A DNA stretch of 64,000 nt from Neolentinus lepideus HHB14362 ss-1. Taxonomy: Eukaryota > Basidiomycota > Agaricomycetes > Gloeophyllales > Gloeophyllaceae. Shown piece by piece: positions 1 to 10,283 of the stretch. The notes below the pieces were generated by a model that was given only the letters and a program-made list of their open reading frames with translations, ran no database searches and had not been told where the DNA came from. The DNA is taken from positions 263,701 to 327,700 of the forward strand of contig KV425568.1 in assembly GCA_001632425.1 (NCBI GenBank), in the 5' to 3' direction. Position 1 is the first letter of the stretch; each line of letters opens with the position of its first letter. Position numbers and translations under genes: made by a program.

Positions 1-1248
1 CAGCCCGACTTGAAGGGCAGTGACAGGGAGGACATAAAAAGATTGCTGGGCCATTCGAAGCACGTCAGCGGCTTCCTAGGTGGCTGCTCGAACTATCTTC
101 CAATACATATATTGCAAGCCTGGTACAAGAGTCCCTATGGAAGGCCGAAGGAGAGCACACAATCTGTGATGTTCTCCACCACAATTGAATGCCAGCCTCA
201 GAAATCAAACCATGCCGGCCGGCCATCTCGACATTTGCAGTAGAGCGACACGTCGTTTGGCTTACTAATCCTGTCATGTGACTCCACAAGCTGTATCATG
301 GTAAGACCGGCGTGATTAGACGCAGCCTAGGTCGAACCCGTTCTCCATGATGGCACGCATGCAGCTAAGGCTTTTGGCAATGCCGTACTACCGAGGTTGA
401 CCATTGCAAGGCGGCAGAACATATCAATTTTCACATGTCCCAATTACTATGGATAGAACAGTGGTGAATACACCTTCTAAGGTGAAACTTGTTACGCATA
501 CTTCAGGTGTGACAAGACATCTAGATAACATTTCCGACTCACGAGCCTGTTCCCCTGCCATCTTCACCAATATTTCCTGCCACCTCCTTGCCAACTGGCA
601 GAAATGGCAGTTGCCGGCATGGGTGATTGTTGAGACTACCTAACATCAGTCTATTAAAGGCGGTTGTTAGAGATGCTCTGGAGCCAGTAAACTTCGTCGA
701 TGCATTCTAGGATAGAGGGATTTCATCATTATCAATGTACGTAACTGCTTGATCTTCAGTTCACTGGTCGGATATGATCTGATATTGCCTGCACAAGATC
801 CCCAGGGCTTCTCATGATGGCATTTATGCCTGTCGCAAGCTGACTAGTGGCCAAGGATTTAAGGTGAATCTATCACTGATTGTAATGGTCACCGCTGCCG
901 GAATCAGACATTGTGACAGCTGGACCAAAAGGCCATAATGTTAAGCTTAGCTTGACTGCGTATCTGCTCTTATAACCTAAACCCTTACATTGGTGAACAG
1001 CCTATCACACGCGCCGCTGTGTTCTGGAAGGAGGGGCCTCGTCAATTTCAATCCCTGTCTGGAGAGTTCTACAGTTTCACGAGAACAAAGACCTCAAAAT
1101 AACGGCTTGGATGCGACCACACCCTGGAATAAATACTATTCACCTCATTCAGGCATATTGCAAGCTGAAAAGGGCCAAAAACGTCGTCATTTGCAATAAC
1201 CTGCAGAGTGTTTGTCCTTGTGTTACTATCACTCTCTAGTTCGCTGAT
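1..1248. other. Gene-poor left flank
   Basis: No reading frame here has the length or splice context of an intact gene. One protein-like stretch on the plus strand lies around 991-1100 (frame reading IGEQPITRAAVFWKEGPRQF and then a stop). It could be an upstream exon of the degraded coding segment that starts near 1249. No RNA gene or clear transposon end was recognised. Confidence 0.5.
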
Positions 1249-1910
1249 TAACTGGTATTAGTTGGCAGAAATCCGAGATGTGGCTCGTGTTGGTGTGATC
1301 GCGTTGTCCGAGTTTCAGTTGGAGGAACTGCGGCATAGCCATATTGCAATCATGGAGCCTATTCAAGAGTCTTCTCAGTTTATGCCCATGCTTCGCAAGT
1401 CGAGTATCTGACAACATTCCTGAATAATTTCAGAGACCTTCGGAATTGCATGTCACCCAGGGGCCTTTTGTTTTGTGTTGAAGGAAGGTCTGACCACGAT
1501 GATCACTGACATGGGTTACATCGACGCTGCGATCCAGAAGGAAGTCCAAAAGCGCATGTTCTACACCACTGCTCCACTGGAGACTTTGGAAACGCTGCGC
1601 TCTCACCTCCCAGTGCCTGCTCCATCTCCTAAGCCACTCAGACATCGTCGGATGTCAAAGGTCTCACTTAGGGAATCAACGCCCGAGCCTTCGGATCCAA
1701 CGGAGAAATTACGGATGGAGAGTAAGGATTCACAAGAGATGATACATGATTCTATGCAAAGGGTTCAGTCATGGTTCCAGTCTCAATCGTAGACATTGCT
1801 GGATGATATGGACAAGCCAGACCAGGACCAGGCCACTGTGATGACAGACTGGATTACTGATCCTTGGGCTACATTCGAATCTGCCGTTGGAGACTTCGAC
1901 GACTTCTGAC
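1249..1910 (+). pseudogene. Degraded or mis-spliced protein-coding remnant, family not recognised
   Basis: The plus strand from 1249 reads LAEIRDVARVGVIALSEF and onward after a possible acceptor (..ggtattag). It then passes a short intron-like gap near 1404-1433 and continues in frame from about 1434 to 1789 with well-behaved coding sequence (e.g. KEGLTTMITDMGYIDAAIQK). A TAG at 1790-1792 interrupts it. The same frame resumes at once and runs to a TGA at 1908-1910 with an acidic, aromatic tail ending VGDFDDF. The only intron that could remove the TAG would be about 30 nt, shorter than any other here, so a nonsense mutation is the simpler reading. The leftmost in-frame start within the main block (1475) is a GTG, so no start codon is assigned. 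Homology is unknown to me. A real gene with unusual splicing is the alternative. Confidence 0.35.
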
Positions 1911-2607
1911 TAGGAGATTCCCAATCACCCGATGTATGACCGTACAATACCATCCTCTATACATCTAATTGTAGCCTTTCACAATGTACTGATGCAATAG
2001 AATGGGCACAATTCATACATGGTGGTACAAGCAGTAATCGAATTATTGTGATGATGTGACCATGTTCTGGAAGAACAGTTTGTTGAAAACCTCACTCCGA
2101 AAGGAAGATAGCGGGTTCCCATGAAACCACATCAATCGACGCTCTGCGAAGAAGGAAGTAAGGCATCATCCGTTGAAAACTTTCTACTCTGTGCAGTTCA
2201 GACCTGTCTGAGAGAAAAATCCAACATCCCCTGTAGCCGAACCGGTAGGCCCAAACAAGTGTATAGATTTTGGCCTACTTGAGAGCGCTCTTGCAAAAGG
2301 CACCCAAAACTTCAGCGCTTGCCAATGTTACTCACAGATGAAATGCCTGTAAAATGTTCATGCATATCATCATTGCCATGCTGCGATCAAATTGCAACTT
2401 TTCTTCGCATAGACACATCGGCAATGGAAGAACAAACTGACCATTTTACATCCAGTATGGAGACAAAATTTGAAACATAGAGCAGGGTCGGAGGCTGGAA
2501 TGCGATTCAGGCATTCGACTGGTCTAAATGTGCCTACAACTTCCAAGTCCATGGCGCCAGTTCGGATGATATGCCTGCTTGAGAATGCACTGAATGTAGA
2601 AACCTAT
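1911..2607. other. Intergenic, nothing recognised
   Basis: Only short overlapping frames without splice support are present. It probably holds the 3' flanks of the plus-strand remnant on the left and of the minus-strand fragment on the right. Confidence 0.5.
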
Positions 2608-2921
2608 TTAGGCTTGATAAACGACAGGTTTAAAGGTGCCTATGGCTTCCACCAGATACATTGGTAGGGTAGGAATGCCCCGTAGCAGAACGGGCCATCT
2701 GTAGTCCTCAGTTGTCCAGAAATAGTATCGGAGGTTGCACAGGGCAAAGGGATACAACAAAACAGGGGTAACAGGTTCCAACATGAGTTTTACGAGCCAA
2801 GAGAAAGGTGCAAGCAGGGTCTGAGGGAGCAGAGAGAAGATTATCAGCTTGGAACAATAATCTAAAATCGTGTTGTAGTAGGTCCCAGCCGACGCCGATG
2901 ATGGTGGCGCTCGGTAGACTG
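2608..2921 (-). CDS. C-terminal exon of an unrecognised membrane protein (fragment)
   Basis: On the minus strand an acceptor-like ..aaatag at 2924-2922 is followed by an open frame of about 104 codons ending in TAA at 2610-2608. It starts VYRAPPSSASAGTYYNTIL, continues through hydrophobic stretches (KLIIFSLLPQTLLAPFSW and TPVLLYPFALCNL), then a polar segment RYYFWTTEDYRWP, and ends GTFKPVVYQA. The amino-acid pattern looks like real membrane-protein coding sequence, not noise. Another hydrophobic minus-strand stretch at about 3160-3245 could be an earlier exon of the same gene, but I could not join the two in phase. No start was found. It may be the tail of a decayed multi-pass protein. The family is not recognised. 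Confidence 0.35.
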
Positions 2922-5168
2922 CTATTTATATGCAGTCAACACGGGGAATCTGATGACGATTGGGCGCACCAGATTGCCTGCCGAAGGCCCACCCTTGACA
3001 GTGGAATCGCCGCGTAGCTCCGCGTTGAAGGTGATCTGACACGAAAGAAGTATTCGCAATCCCGAAACCAAACATTCACGTCTAACACGAGGGGGGTAAG
3101 GGTTACAGTAGAGAAGGTCAAGAGGCGAAGCATGAGTGACATACCCACAGGCCAGTTATCAACACGGTAAGGCTGGTAGAAGTAGAAGTATAGGGATGCT
3201 GCGCATATGTAAAGATAGCATCCTAAACTGAGATATTGTGAGTTCGATACGGAGAAAGTCTCCAAGCGGTACAGTGCGATTCTTTCAAAGTGCTAAACTT
3301 ACCAGAAAGATGGTCACATTCGAATTCTGATTTTACCTGGTGACAGGCTTGCTCTCATCCACCAGAAGGACCCTGTCAAGTGCTCGGTGCTGCGTCAAGT
3401 GGGGACAACATGGTCGGATCTTCGATGTTTTCTCGGATAGTGAACCACTGCTTGATGTGTTAAACGACGTAGGATCCGGCAGCGCTACTTATTAGAAGAA
3501 GGGTGTATAGCATCCGGTCAAAGTGGTGAGTTACTTCCTCGCAGTCAGCTATTGTATACCGAAGGACACCGTCGGATCCTTTTCCGACCAATAGCGATGA
3601 GATGCGCTGTCACGGGTCCACGGAGAATCTACTAATAGCCGATGGTGTGCACGGAAAGGATATGTCTGTCCCTGGCTTGAGGCAGTGAAACATGGAGAAG
3701 GGCTGTAAGGGAATGTCGCAGTACCAGTGGTTCAGCTAGGAAAACTTTACTGGCCGTACTGCCAATGTACTGAGTCCGTAGGCTGTCCAAGGCACCATTC
3801 TTTTTCTGTAGAAATTCGGAATTGTAGGGTGCATGGAACCGTCCGACAGCGCTCCTTGGTCAAATGTCTGGATATCAATAAAGAAACAAAAAGGGCAACT
3901 TGTACCTTCCATATACCGCATGCAGTCTCTGCTACTCGGTTGCGCCCCCGGGATGTAAGGATGGAACTTTCCTTCTGGTGAGTGAATGCCAGAAATTAGA
4001 TGGGATAAGTAAAATCATGATTCCCTCTGAGTCGTAGGTCGCCGATCATAGTCAATTGCCGGTGACAAAAGAAACTATAGCCCAAAAGAGTATAGCCAGT
4101 GTGGAGAGAAAGCCGAGCAAGGACATGGAACAGAAACTTGAGACAGGGAACAGCCAAGAGAAGTATTTCCTTGCTTGTCCTTATTGAGAATGCAGTTGGG
4201 GCTGAGCCGGCGGATTTGAAGTCACCACAGCATCAAAAATATCATGCTGCCGTGTAAGCCAATGACAGTACTTGCGACGCTGAATGAGAAATGGATGCAC
4301 GTTCGACTTCATGTTGTTGCACTTAAGTCAGATACACTATGTAGGTTGTCAGGAAGAGCAAAGGAGGCTAGCAAGACTGCAAGAGCAAAGGAAGAGGTGT
4401 GACTCTGATGTCTTTAACGTCACCGACCCACAGCGTTCGGCAATCAGACGCCTGAGTAGTTAGTGTGTGCATTGATAGTATCATTGATACGGCGTCGTGG
4501 TTGAGGCGCCGGATTCAAGTTGACATCCAATTGTCGCCAGACAGGGCTAGGATTGCAGCTAAACGCAACCTTCAGGAGTAAAGCGCAAGCTATAAGCTCA
4601 CACCCTGCCAATAGTATACAAAAGAGGAATGTAATACCGTCGTTCTGCACCACAAGACCTTGCGCTGGTCACTTGAAAGTAGGAAACAAGTTGTGTCGAG
4701 CTTCTCAAAAAAACAGACCCGTGAGGTCCAATAGACTGTCAGATTGCGATAGGTCGTATACGATGAGCATCATATTGGAATTTCGTTGGCACAATATATG
4801 TACATATAACACCTGCACAAAGCCTGAACGGAACGTAGGACACCAAAGAATGCAGGTATCAGGATTGCTGAGTCGCGCAATATGAGGTGGTTGCTTGCGG
4901 AGAAGGTTAGTTATCCAAAAAGAAAGAAACAACTTTGAAAAGTTTGGAAACATATAAGACTTCGTTTACTATATATGGCAGGACTTTGGCTTGTTGCGGA
5001 TTCATTTTCCCACGATTTCTTTGCTTTCGACCGTGAACGTCAAAGCTCTACCAACCGACATCCTTTCTCTATCCTTTTTATTTCTGGTGTCCTTAAACTG
5101 CTCACCTTCATTTATTACCGTCCTCTGAAGCTACTTAGAAGGTGTCGTTTTCGCACCACGTTACCACG
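2922..5168. other. Gene-poor stretch with scattered hydrophobic minus-strand frames
   Basis: The minus strand has short hydrophobic reading frames near 2936-3265 and 4444-4953, some beside usable splice signals. No complete gene could be built. The last few hundred bases (about 4,900-5,168) are the upstream region of the plus-strand PIG-F gene. Confidence 0.45.
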
Positions 5169-6408
5169 ATGTCCTCTCGGAAAGCGAAAGTAGTCAAAAC
5201 CTCCGAATTGCAGAAGAAATCCAAACCAACAACGACTGCAGAGATACCTAATTTCGAGTCGCTCTCATTCCCCTTCGCTCCCTATACAGGCTTAGTCGGC
5301 ATCCATACTTCTCTCCTCGCCTTCACCGCGCTCTATCTCCCCCGCTCCAGCCTATACATTCCTACAGCGCTCTACAGCGCATATTTCCAGGTCCCTGATG
5401 ACTTTACAGTACTGTCTCAGCCACAGAGCGACATCTCAGGCGCTTCCATCATAACGTCGCTCACCGCCAGCCCTGTGCAGACATTGGCGTGGACGGTGGG
5501 CGGCGTTGCGTTCTTGCAGACGTGGTGGGGCGGATGGGTGCGGCAGTGGGCGTTGAGAGCGCGAGAGGAGGGCAGTGAGGGTGAGAGGAAGGCGCAGAGG
5601 CAGGAGTTGGAGAAGGACAAGGTCGCGGTGAGCCTACCCTACCTGACCTACACGAGCAATCTGTAGGATTGATGTGCCATGGGGTTTGGCAGGCTCTCAA
5701 CCAAGCATTCGTAGCTACTGCAGCTACATCTGTGGTGTTCTTCGCAACGCTTGTTTTGTTCGGCGCCCCATTAACCAGGTAGTGGTAGGTTGTTCACGTT
5801 CATTTCGAAGGCTAACTCTCTCCTTCAGTCACCTCGCACACACATACCTACTAAGCCTCCTCCTTTCCTTCCTCGCAGTCTTCCCTCCTGCATACACCCT
5901 CGGCGTGCCTCTCTCCCTCACTTGGCCGTCCTACCTTTCTCTGCCTCAGTTGGACTCCTCGCAGCCACGATTCGTGCAGGGGCTATACTGGGCCCGCCTA
6001 TTCGCTGAGCTGTCGTAAGTCGCTTTTCTCTGGTCCGCGTATCTCGGTCGCCACACTCTCCTTCATGTTTCAGTCCTCGCTCACCCCTCGAACGCGCTCT
6101 GGTATACCCAGCAGTCGGCACCGCTCTCGGGTGCTGGCTTGGCGCGATCCCCCTCGCACTCGACTGGGATCGCAGTTGGCAGGTGTGTCTCATCTCCTCT
6201 ATGCCACCCCTGAATCCAATAATAATAGCTCTATCAGGCATGGCCGCTCCCGCCAACGTATGGCGCCCTTCTCGGATATGTGCTTGGCTCCCTCGGTGCC
6301 ATGATTGTCAGCGCTGTCCAGTATTTCGCTGACATGAACAGGATGAACACAAAAATCCGGGAAGAGAGGGGCGTTAAAGATAAGAGTTCGAAGAAAAAGA
6401 AGAATTAA
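5169..6408 (+). CDS. GPI11: GPI-anchor biosynthesis protein PIG-F (Gpi11)
   Basis: ER membrane protein that helps the ethanolamine-phosphate transferases add phosphoethanolamine to GPI precursors. Five exons fit in phase: 5169-5627, 5693-5778, 5829-6014, 6074-6182 and 6238-6408, giving about 336 residues. A lysine-rich N-terminus is followed by several hydrophobic helices (e.g. HTYLLSLLLSFLAVFPPAYT). The family block is spread over the last two exons: SPLERALVYPAVGTALGCWL, then LGAIPLALDWDRSWQ, then AWPLPPTYGALLGYVLGS. The C-terminus KKKKN fits a dilysine (KKxx) ER-retrieval signal. The start is the ATG at 5169; the frame is open upstream from a GTG at 5142 but has no earlier ATG. The gene is convergent with the PHO13-like phosphatase. 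Confidence 0.9.
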
Positions 6409-6773
6409 AGACTAGAGCGGCAGTCAGACTTCGATGCGAGTATGCTATACTACGAAGGTATAATTCGTTATTTAAGAATCTATGTTGTGGGCAAGACTGG
6501 CTTCGGTTTCTGTCCTCTGTACCACGAGGTGATGATGTGCATGAGACAGAAGCCGGGATCGGTCTATCGTCTAAATGATCGATGTTTTCCGCGATCATAT
6601 CTGTTCCTCATACGTTGCGCGGGTACTCTACATGGCTTACATCTTGCAGTGTCTTCTCTGTTGCATTCTAACTTCTAACCCTCTATCAAAGTCCCATATC
6701 CTCTCCCTTTGTACAATCTATGTCACCGTACACGGTACACTTTCCAATTTCTGTACGCACTGTCTCCAATGAT
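6409..6773. other. Convergent 3' intergenic region
   Basis: This lies between the stop codons of PIG-F (+) and the PHO13-like phosphatase (-). It should hold both 3' untranslated regions. No gene or RNA was recognised. Confidence 0.6.
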
Positions 6774-7958
6774 CTATGCGAGTATACGCAAGTCTCCGAT
6801 GGAGTTAGTGACATATTCCGGGACGATCGTCGATGCGTTAGGGCCCTCGATGTCCTCGATGTGGGTGATACCTAGCAGGGAAGCGTGGTGTTTAGTCATG
6901 ATTAATCTCCGCGTACCTCGAGACACACCGGTAAGGACCAAGAGCGTTGAGAGGCCGCCATTCTGACCGAACAGGATATCCGTGTTGAGACGGTCGCCAA
7001 CCATAATGGTTCTCTTGGGATCGAAATTATGCCTGCAACCGCAGTCTGTGAGCACCTCTTCGTTTTGCACGAGAGGCGCCACTCACTTCGCCTTTATACA
7101 ATCCAACATCGTCTTCGCGGGCTTACCAATCGAAAGGGGCTCCCTTCCACTCGCTGTCTTCAGTGGGGCACTGATCGCTCCAGCACCAGGCAAGAGCCCG
7201 CCCTCGGCAGGGTACGTGCTGTCGTCGTTGGTGACGAGGAACGTGGTCGCGGGATCCTGGAGGTACTGAAAGGCTTTCGAGAGCTTGGTGTAGTTGATCG
7301 CAGTGTCGAGGCCGCAGAGAACAGCGGCAACGGCAGGGTCGCGGGTAAAGGAGGAGAGGGAGAAGGATGCGAGGGTCGCGTCGGCTGGGTCCTGCGGAGT
7401 GAGGAGAGACGGATGGGTATGTTAAAGGAAAAAGAAGCAATCGGGACTGACGGTTCCACCGATGTAGGAGATCCCTTCCGATGCCAGTTCCTGCTCGAGA
7501 CCCTCCATACCTACGACGTAGACCTTCTTATCTTTCGGTAGCTTCATTACCGATGAGACATACACGGCGGCCGCATATGCGGATCCGAAGATCTCATCCT
7601 AGTCGTGATCATGAATTCTGCGATGCTGATCAACAGCTAGGCGGTAGTACGAACAACATGAGCTTCCACCCCGAGTTTATCGAACTTCTTCTTGTAGCTT
7701 GGACGCGACTTGGTCGCGTTATTCGTCACGAACAGGACTGACTTATCTGTACGAATATATTGGCTTCATATCTGCTGAAGGACCCACTACCTTCCGTCAA
7801 TACTCACTGTGACTCCGAAGGATCTCAAGCACCTTCACCGCGCCATCCACAAGGCGGTCACCATTCCATAGCACGCCATCGCAGTCAAACATCCATGTGT
7901 CGTGCTTGTCAAGCAAGGACTGGTAATCCAGCTTGGTGGATAGTCGAGCGGGGGGCAT
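6774..7958 (-). CDS. PHO13: HAD phosphatase, p-nitrophenylphosphatase / phosphoglycolate phosphatase type
   Basis: Cytosolic HAD-superfamily phosphatase of the Pho13/PGP family, which removes toxic side products such as 2-phosphoglycolate and 4-phosphoerythronate. The start ATG (7958) opens with MPPARLSTKLDYQSLLDKHD, then the nucleophile motif MFDCDGVLWNGD. Later exons carry VLFVTNNATKSRPSYKKKF (motif II), GLEQELASEGISYIGGT, AVLCGLDTAINYTKL, the cap region and GKPAKTMLDCIKA. The last exon (6774-7032) holds motif III/IV HNFDPKRTIMVGDRLNTDI. Splice phases agree at the junctions checked (for example donor after 7087 to acceptor at 7032). All catalytic motifs appear intact. At least four introns interrupt it. 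Confidence 0.92.
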
Positions 7959-8338
7959 GGTGGGTAGAAATCAAGCGTCTCCGTCTGCAGCGGAAGGGAA
8001 CGCCATCTTGAGCGGACGGCTTTCCTCGGGAAACGCGCGACGATGGGAACGTTTGCAGCTAACATAGCTTTCTGTGCTCGAGAAATAGTTAGAACACGGA
8101 ATCACGTTCGGGAAGATCGCAGTCATCAACGAAGATGTGAGATCTTTCAAGTACAGGGAGGCAGTAACAAGGAACAGAAGAAGGCTGTACAAATACAAAA
8201 TGTATTCTCACTAAGAACAAGCATATGCACGCAAGTAGGTAAACTACTAAAGTACCTGTCCGTGTAGTATGTATGATGGCAATGATACAATCCGATCGGA
8301 AACAACAAAGCACAGATCCATCCTCATGTCCTCAGATC
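7959..8338. other. Upstream region of the PHO13-like gene and 3' flank of the next minus-strand gene
   Basis: 380 bp with no supported coding sequence. Both neighbours are on the minus strand, so it should contain the PHO13-like promoter and the downstream gene's 3' end. Confidence 0.55.
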
Positions 8339-9894
8339 TCAAACATTGAACGTCTCCCTCCCCCCCGGATGGGGCCGACTCGTCACATCCCTCTCCTCAC
8401 CCGGACTCCCCGTACGCCTCTCACTCAAACTTGGACCATCAAAGTCCGCAAATGGGTCATCCTTGATGTCCTTCTCCGGGCCCAGTTCCACCTTACTGTC
8501 GTCCATGCCGACGCCATATCCTGGCGGGGCGTTGTGGTCGTAGGGCGGGGCATTCGGCGGCGGGCCTGGGGGAGGAGCGTATTGTCCATACGGTGCGTTG
8601 TACGGAAGAGCTGGAACGGAGGCATTGTATGGTGGGTTGTAGTGCTGCGGGTAGTTGCTTCCCCGGAACTGGGTCGACGGCGCGCGAGAAGAGTTAGCAG
8701 GCGAGGTGGGGTCTATAAGTTGTCGGTAGTATGCGAAGGCGATGCTGCAGAATAGCGCAGCAAGGACTGTGAACAACAGGGACTTCAATGATCATGGCTA
8801 TTACGGGAAAAATTTAGAAGCACTGACCTATCTCAATTATGAGCGCAATGATATCGCCCCACGAGTCGTGCGAGTACGCGTTTTTACAGACTAGAAAACG
8901 TGTGAGCGAAATATACAAGATTGAACGGTGCAGCACTCTTACAGTCCTCAGCTTCCGACTGCGTCAGCTGTGTCTTGCTAGCCGGTCCCCAAATTCCATA
9001 TCTCTACGCACCAACATCAGCGCACTGATTCGACAGACTGCACTTTTCAGCACTTACTACAACGACTGTGTCGCCCGTGGAAAGCTTGACGCATTCGTCC
9101 AGGATTTCGTTCTGAGTGAATATGATACATCAGCCACTTGTTTGCTGCGCCCTCGAATCATGCAAAGGAAGCACCGACCTTGTAGGCAAAGTGCACAATG
9201 ACAAGCAAGAAGCCGGCCACGACAACAACTAAAGCGCTCGCAACGGTGAGAACGGAGTATATCCGGACAAATGCAGCCCTTTGCTACACACACGGTCAGC
9301 CATAGGAAGGCGATGAGAATTTCGCGAGCCACTTACAAGAGCCGCAGCACCCACGCCGAAGAACTCGATCACAGCAACAGCCATGTACAACGCGCCCAGC
9401 ACGATGGCGAATATGCCAAGTTTTGGGAAACCCTCTGTTGAAACATATGAGCGCGTGATCAGACCACACTAGCCGTGGTCGCCACTCACGAGACTTGTCC
9501 GTACTGACTTCCTTGAACAGACTTATCTGTACTCGACATCAGCCCTAAACCTCCATGGACAGTCAAAGAACAATACATACAGCTCTATCAAAGCAGTAAG
9601 CTTGAGACGAGCGGCAGAAGTAGTAGGTAGAGTACTCACTGTAATAACGTCCATATCCCGGACAACAAGCCAACTGCGCCAAATGTCCATGACCGCTGTC
9701 CTGCAAGTTCCAATCCAAACAATACACTACTCACCAACGACAACAACAGGTCTCAAACTCGACCGGTAGAACCGATTCACAAACGCGTACGGTGGAGGGT
9801 TGCCTGCAGACGCTCCTTTAGCGCCATCATGCCACTAGCCAAAACCTTACGAAATCTACAGACCCTGGGGCGGCGGCGGCCTGGACGTTTGCAT
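8339..9894 (-). CDS. Four-transmembrane (tetraspan-like) protein with proline-rich tail
   Basis: Function unknown; predicted plasma-membrane or endomembrane protein. From an ATG at 9894 (MQTSRPPPPQGNPPPYAF) the exons join in phase through helix 1 (TFGAVGLLSGIWTLLQ), helix 2 (LGIFAIVLGALYMAVAVIEF), helix 3 (SVLTVASALVVVVAGFLLVI), a loop of about 60 residues with two cysteines (DECVKL.., FCKNAYS) and helix 4 (DIIALIIEIVLAALFCSIAF). A cytosolic tail rich in Pro, Tyr and Asn follows, ending ..GGRETFNV. Topology resembles tetraspanin or MARVEL proteins, but I see no CCG motif in the large loop, so no family is claimed. Joining helix 1 to the next exon needs a 4-nt exon at 9581-9584 (see findings). 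The last exon is 8339-8766. About nine exons. Confidence 0.75.
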
Positions 9895-10283
9895 TCGCGT
9901 TCGTGGCTAGTGCAACAGCAGTGATACAGAGAAAATTCGATTTCTTAGAGAAGAGAAGAGCGATGATGGTCGTGTCCTGCACTGTGGCGGTTCAAAATGC
10001 ATACGTACATACATCAACAGCCGGCTACGACACCAGAATTCTCACGAACAATTACAGCCGGACGGACAAGGCGCCGTTGTGTACATGTTTACAATTCACT
10101 CCAACAGCAAAAGATATCACATCTATGTTTCTGACAATGGGATAACCAAAGCTGTATCCAATATAAACACAACAATGCTCTCGACATGTACCTGGCTGCG
10201 GCAGATCTCGTCCCATTGCAGCAAGTCAGTCCCTATGACAGCCTCCAGGAACTCGAGAAGCATTGTTTCACGCATCTTCATTC
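9895..10283. other. Promoter region of the four-helix membrane protein
   Basis: This lies upstream of the minus-strand ATG at 9894 and downstream of the stop of the SANT-domain gene at 10284. No gene or RNA was recognised. Confidence 0.55.

Noticed and set aside
2936..4953. A STE3-type pheromone receptor in the left arm, suggested by hydrophobic minus-strand frames
   Set aside because: No seven-helix order or receptor motifs could be assembled; the hydrophobic stretches do not join in phase.
5142..5168. Upstream GTG start for PIG-F
   Set aside because: The frame is open there but begins with GTG; the first ATG (5169) gives a normal N-terminus.
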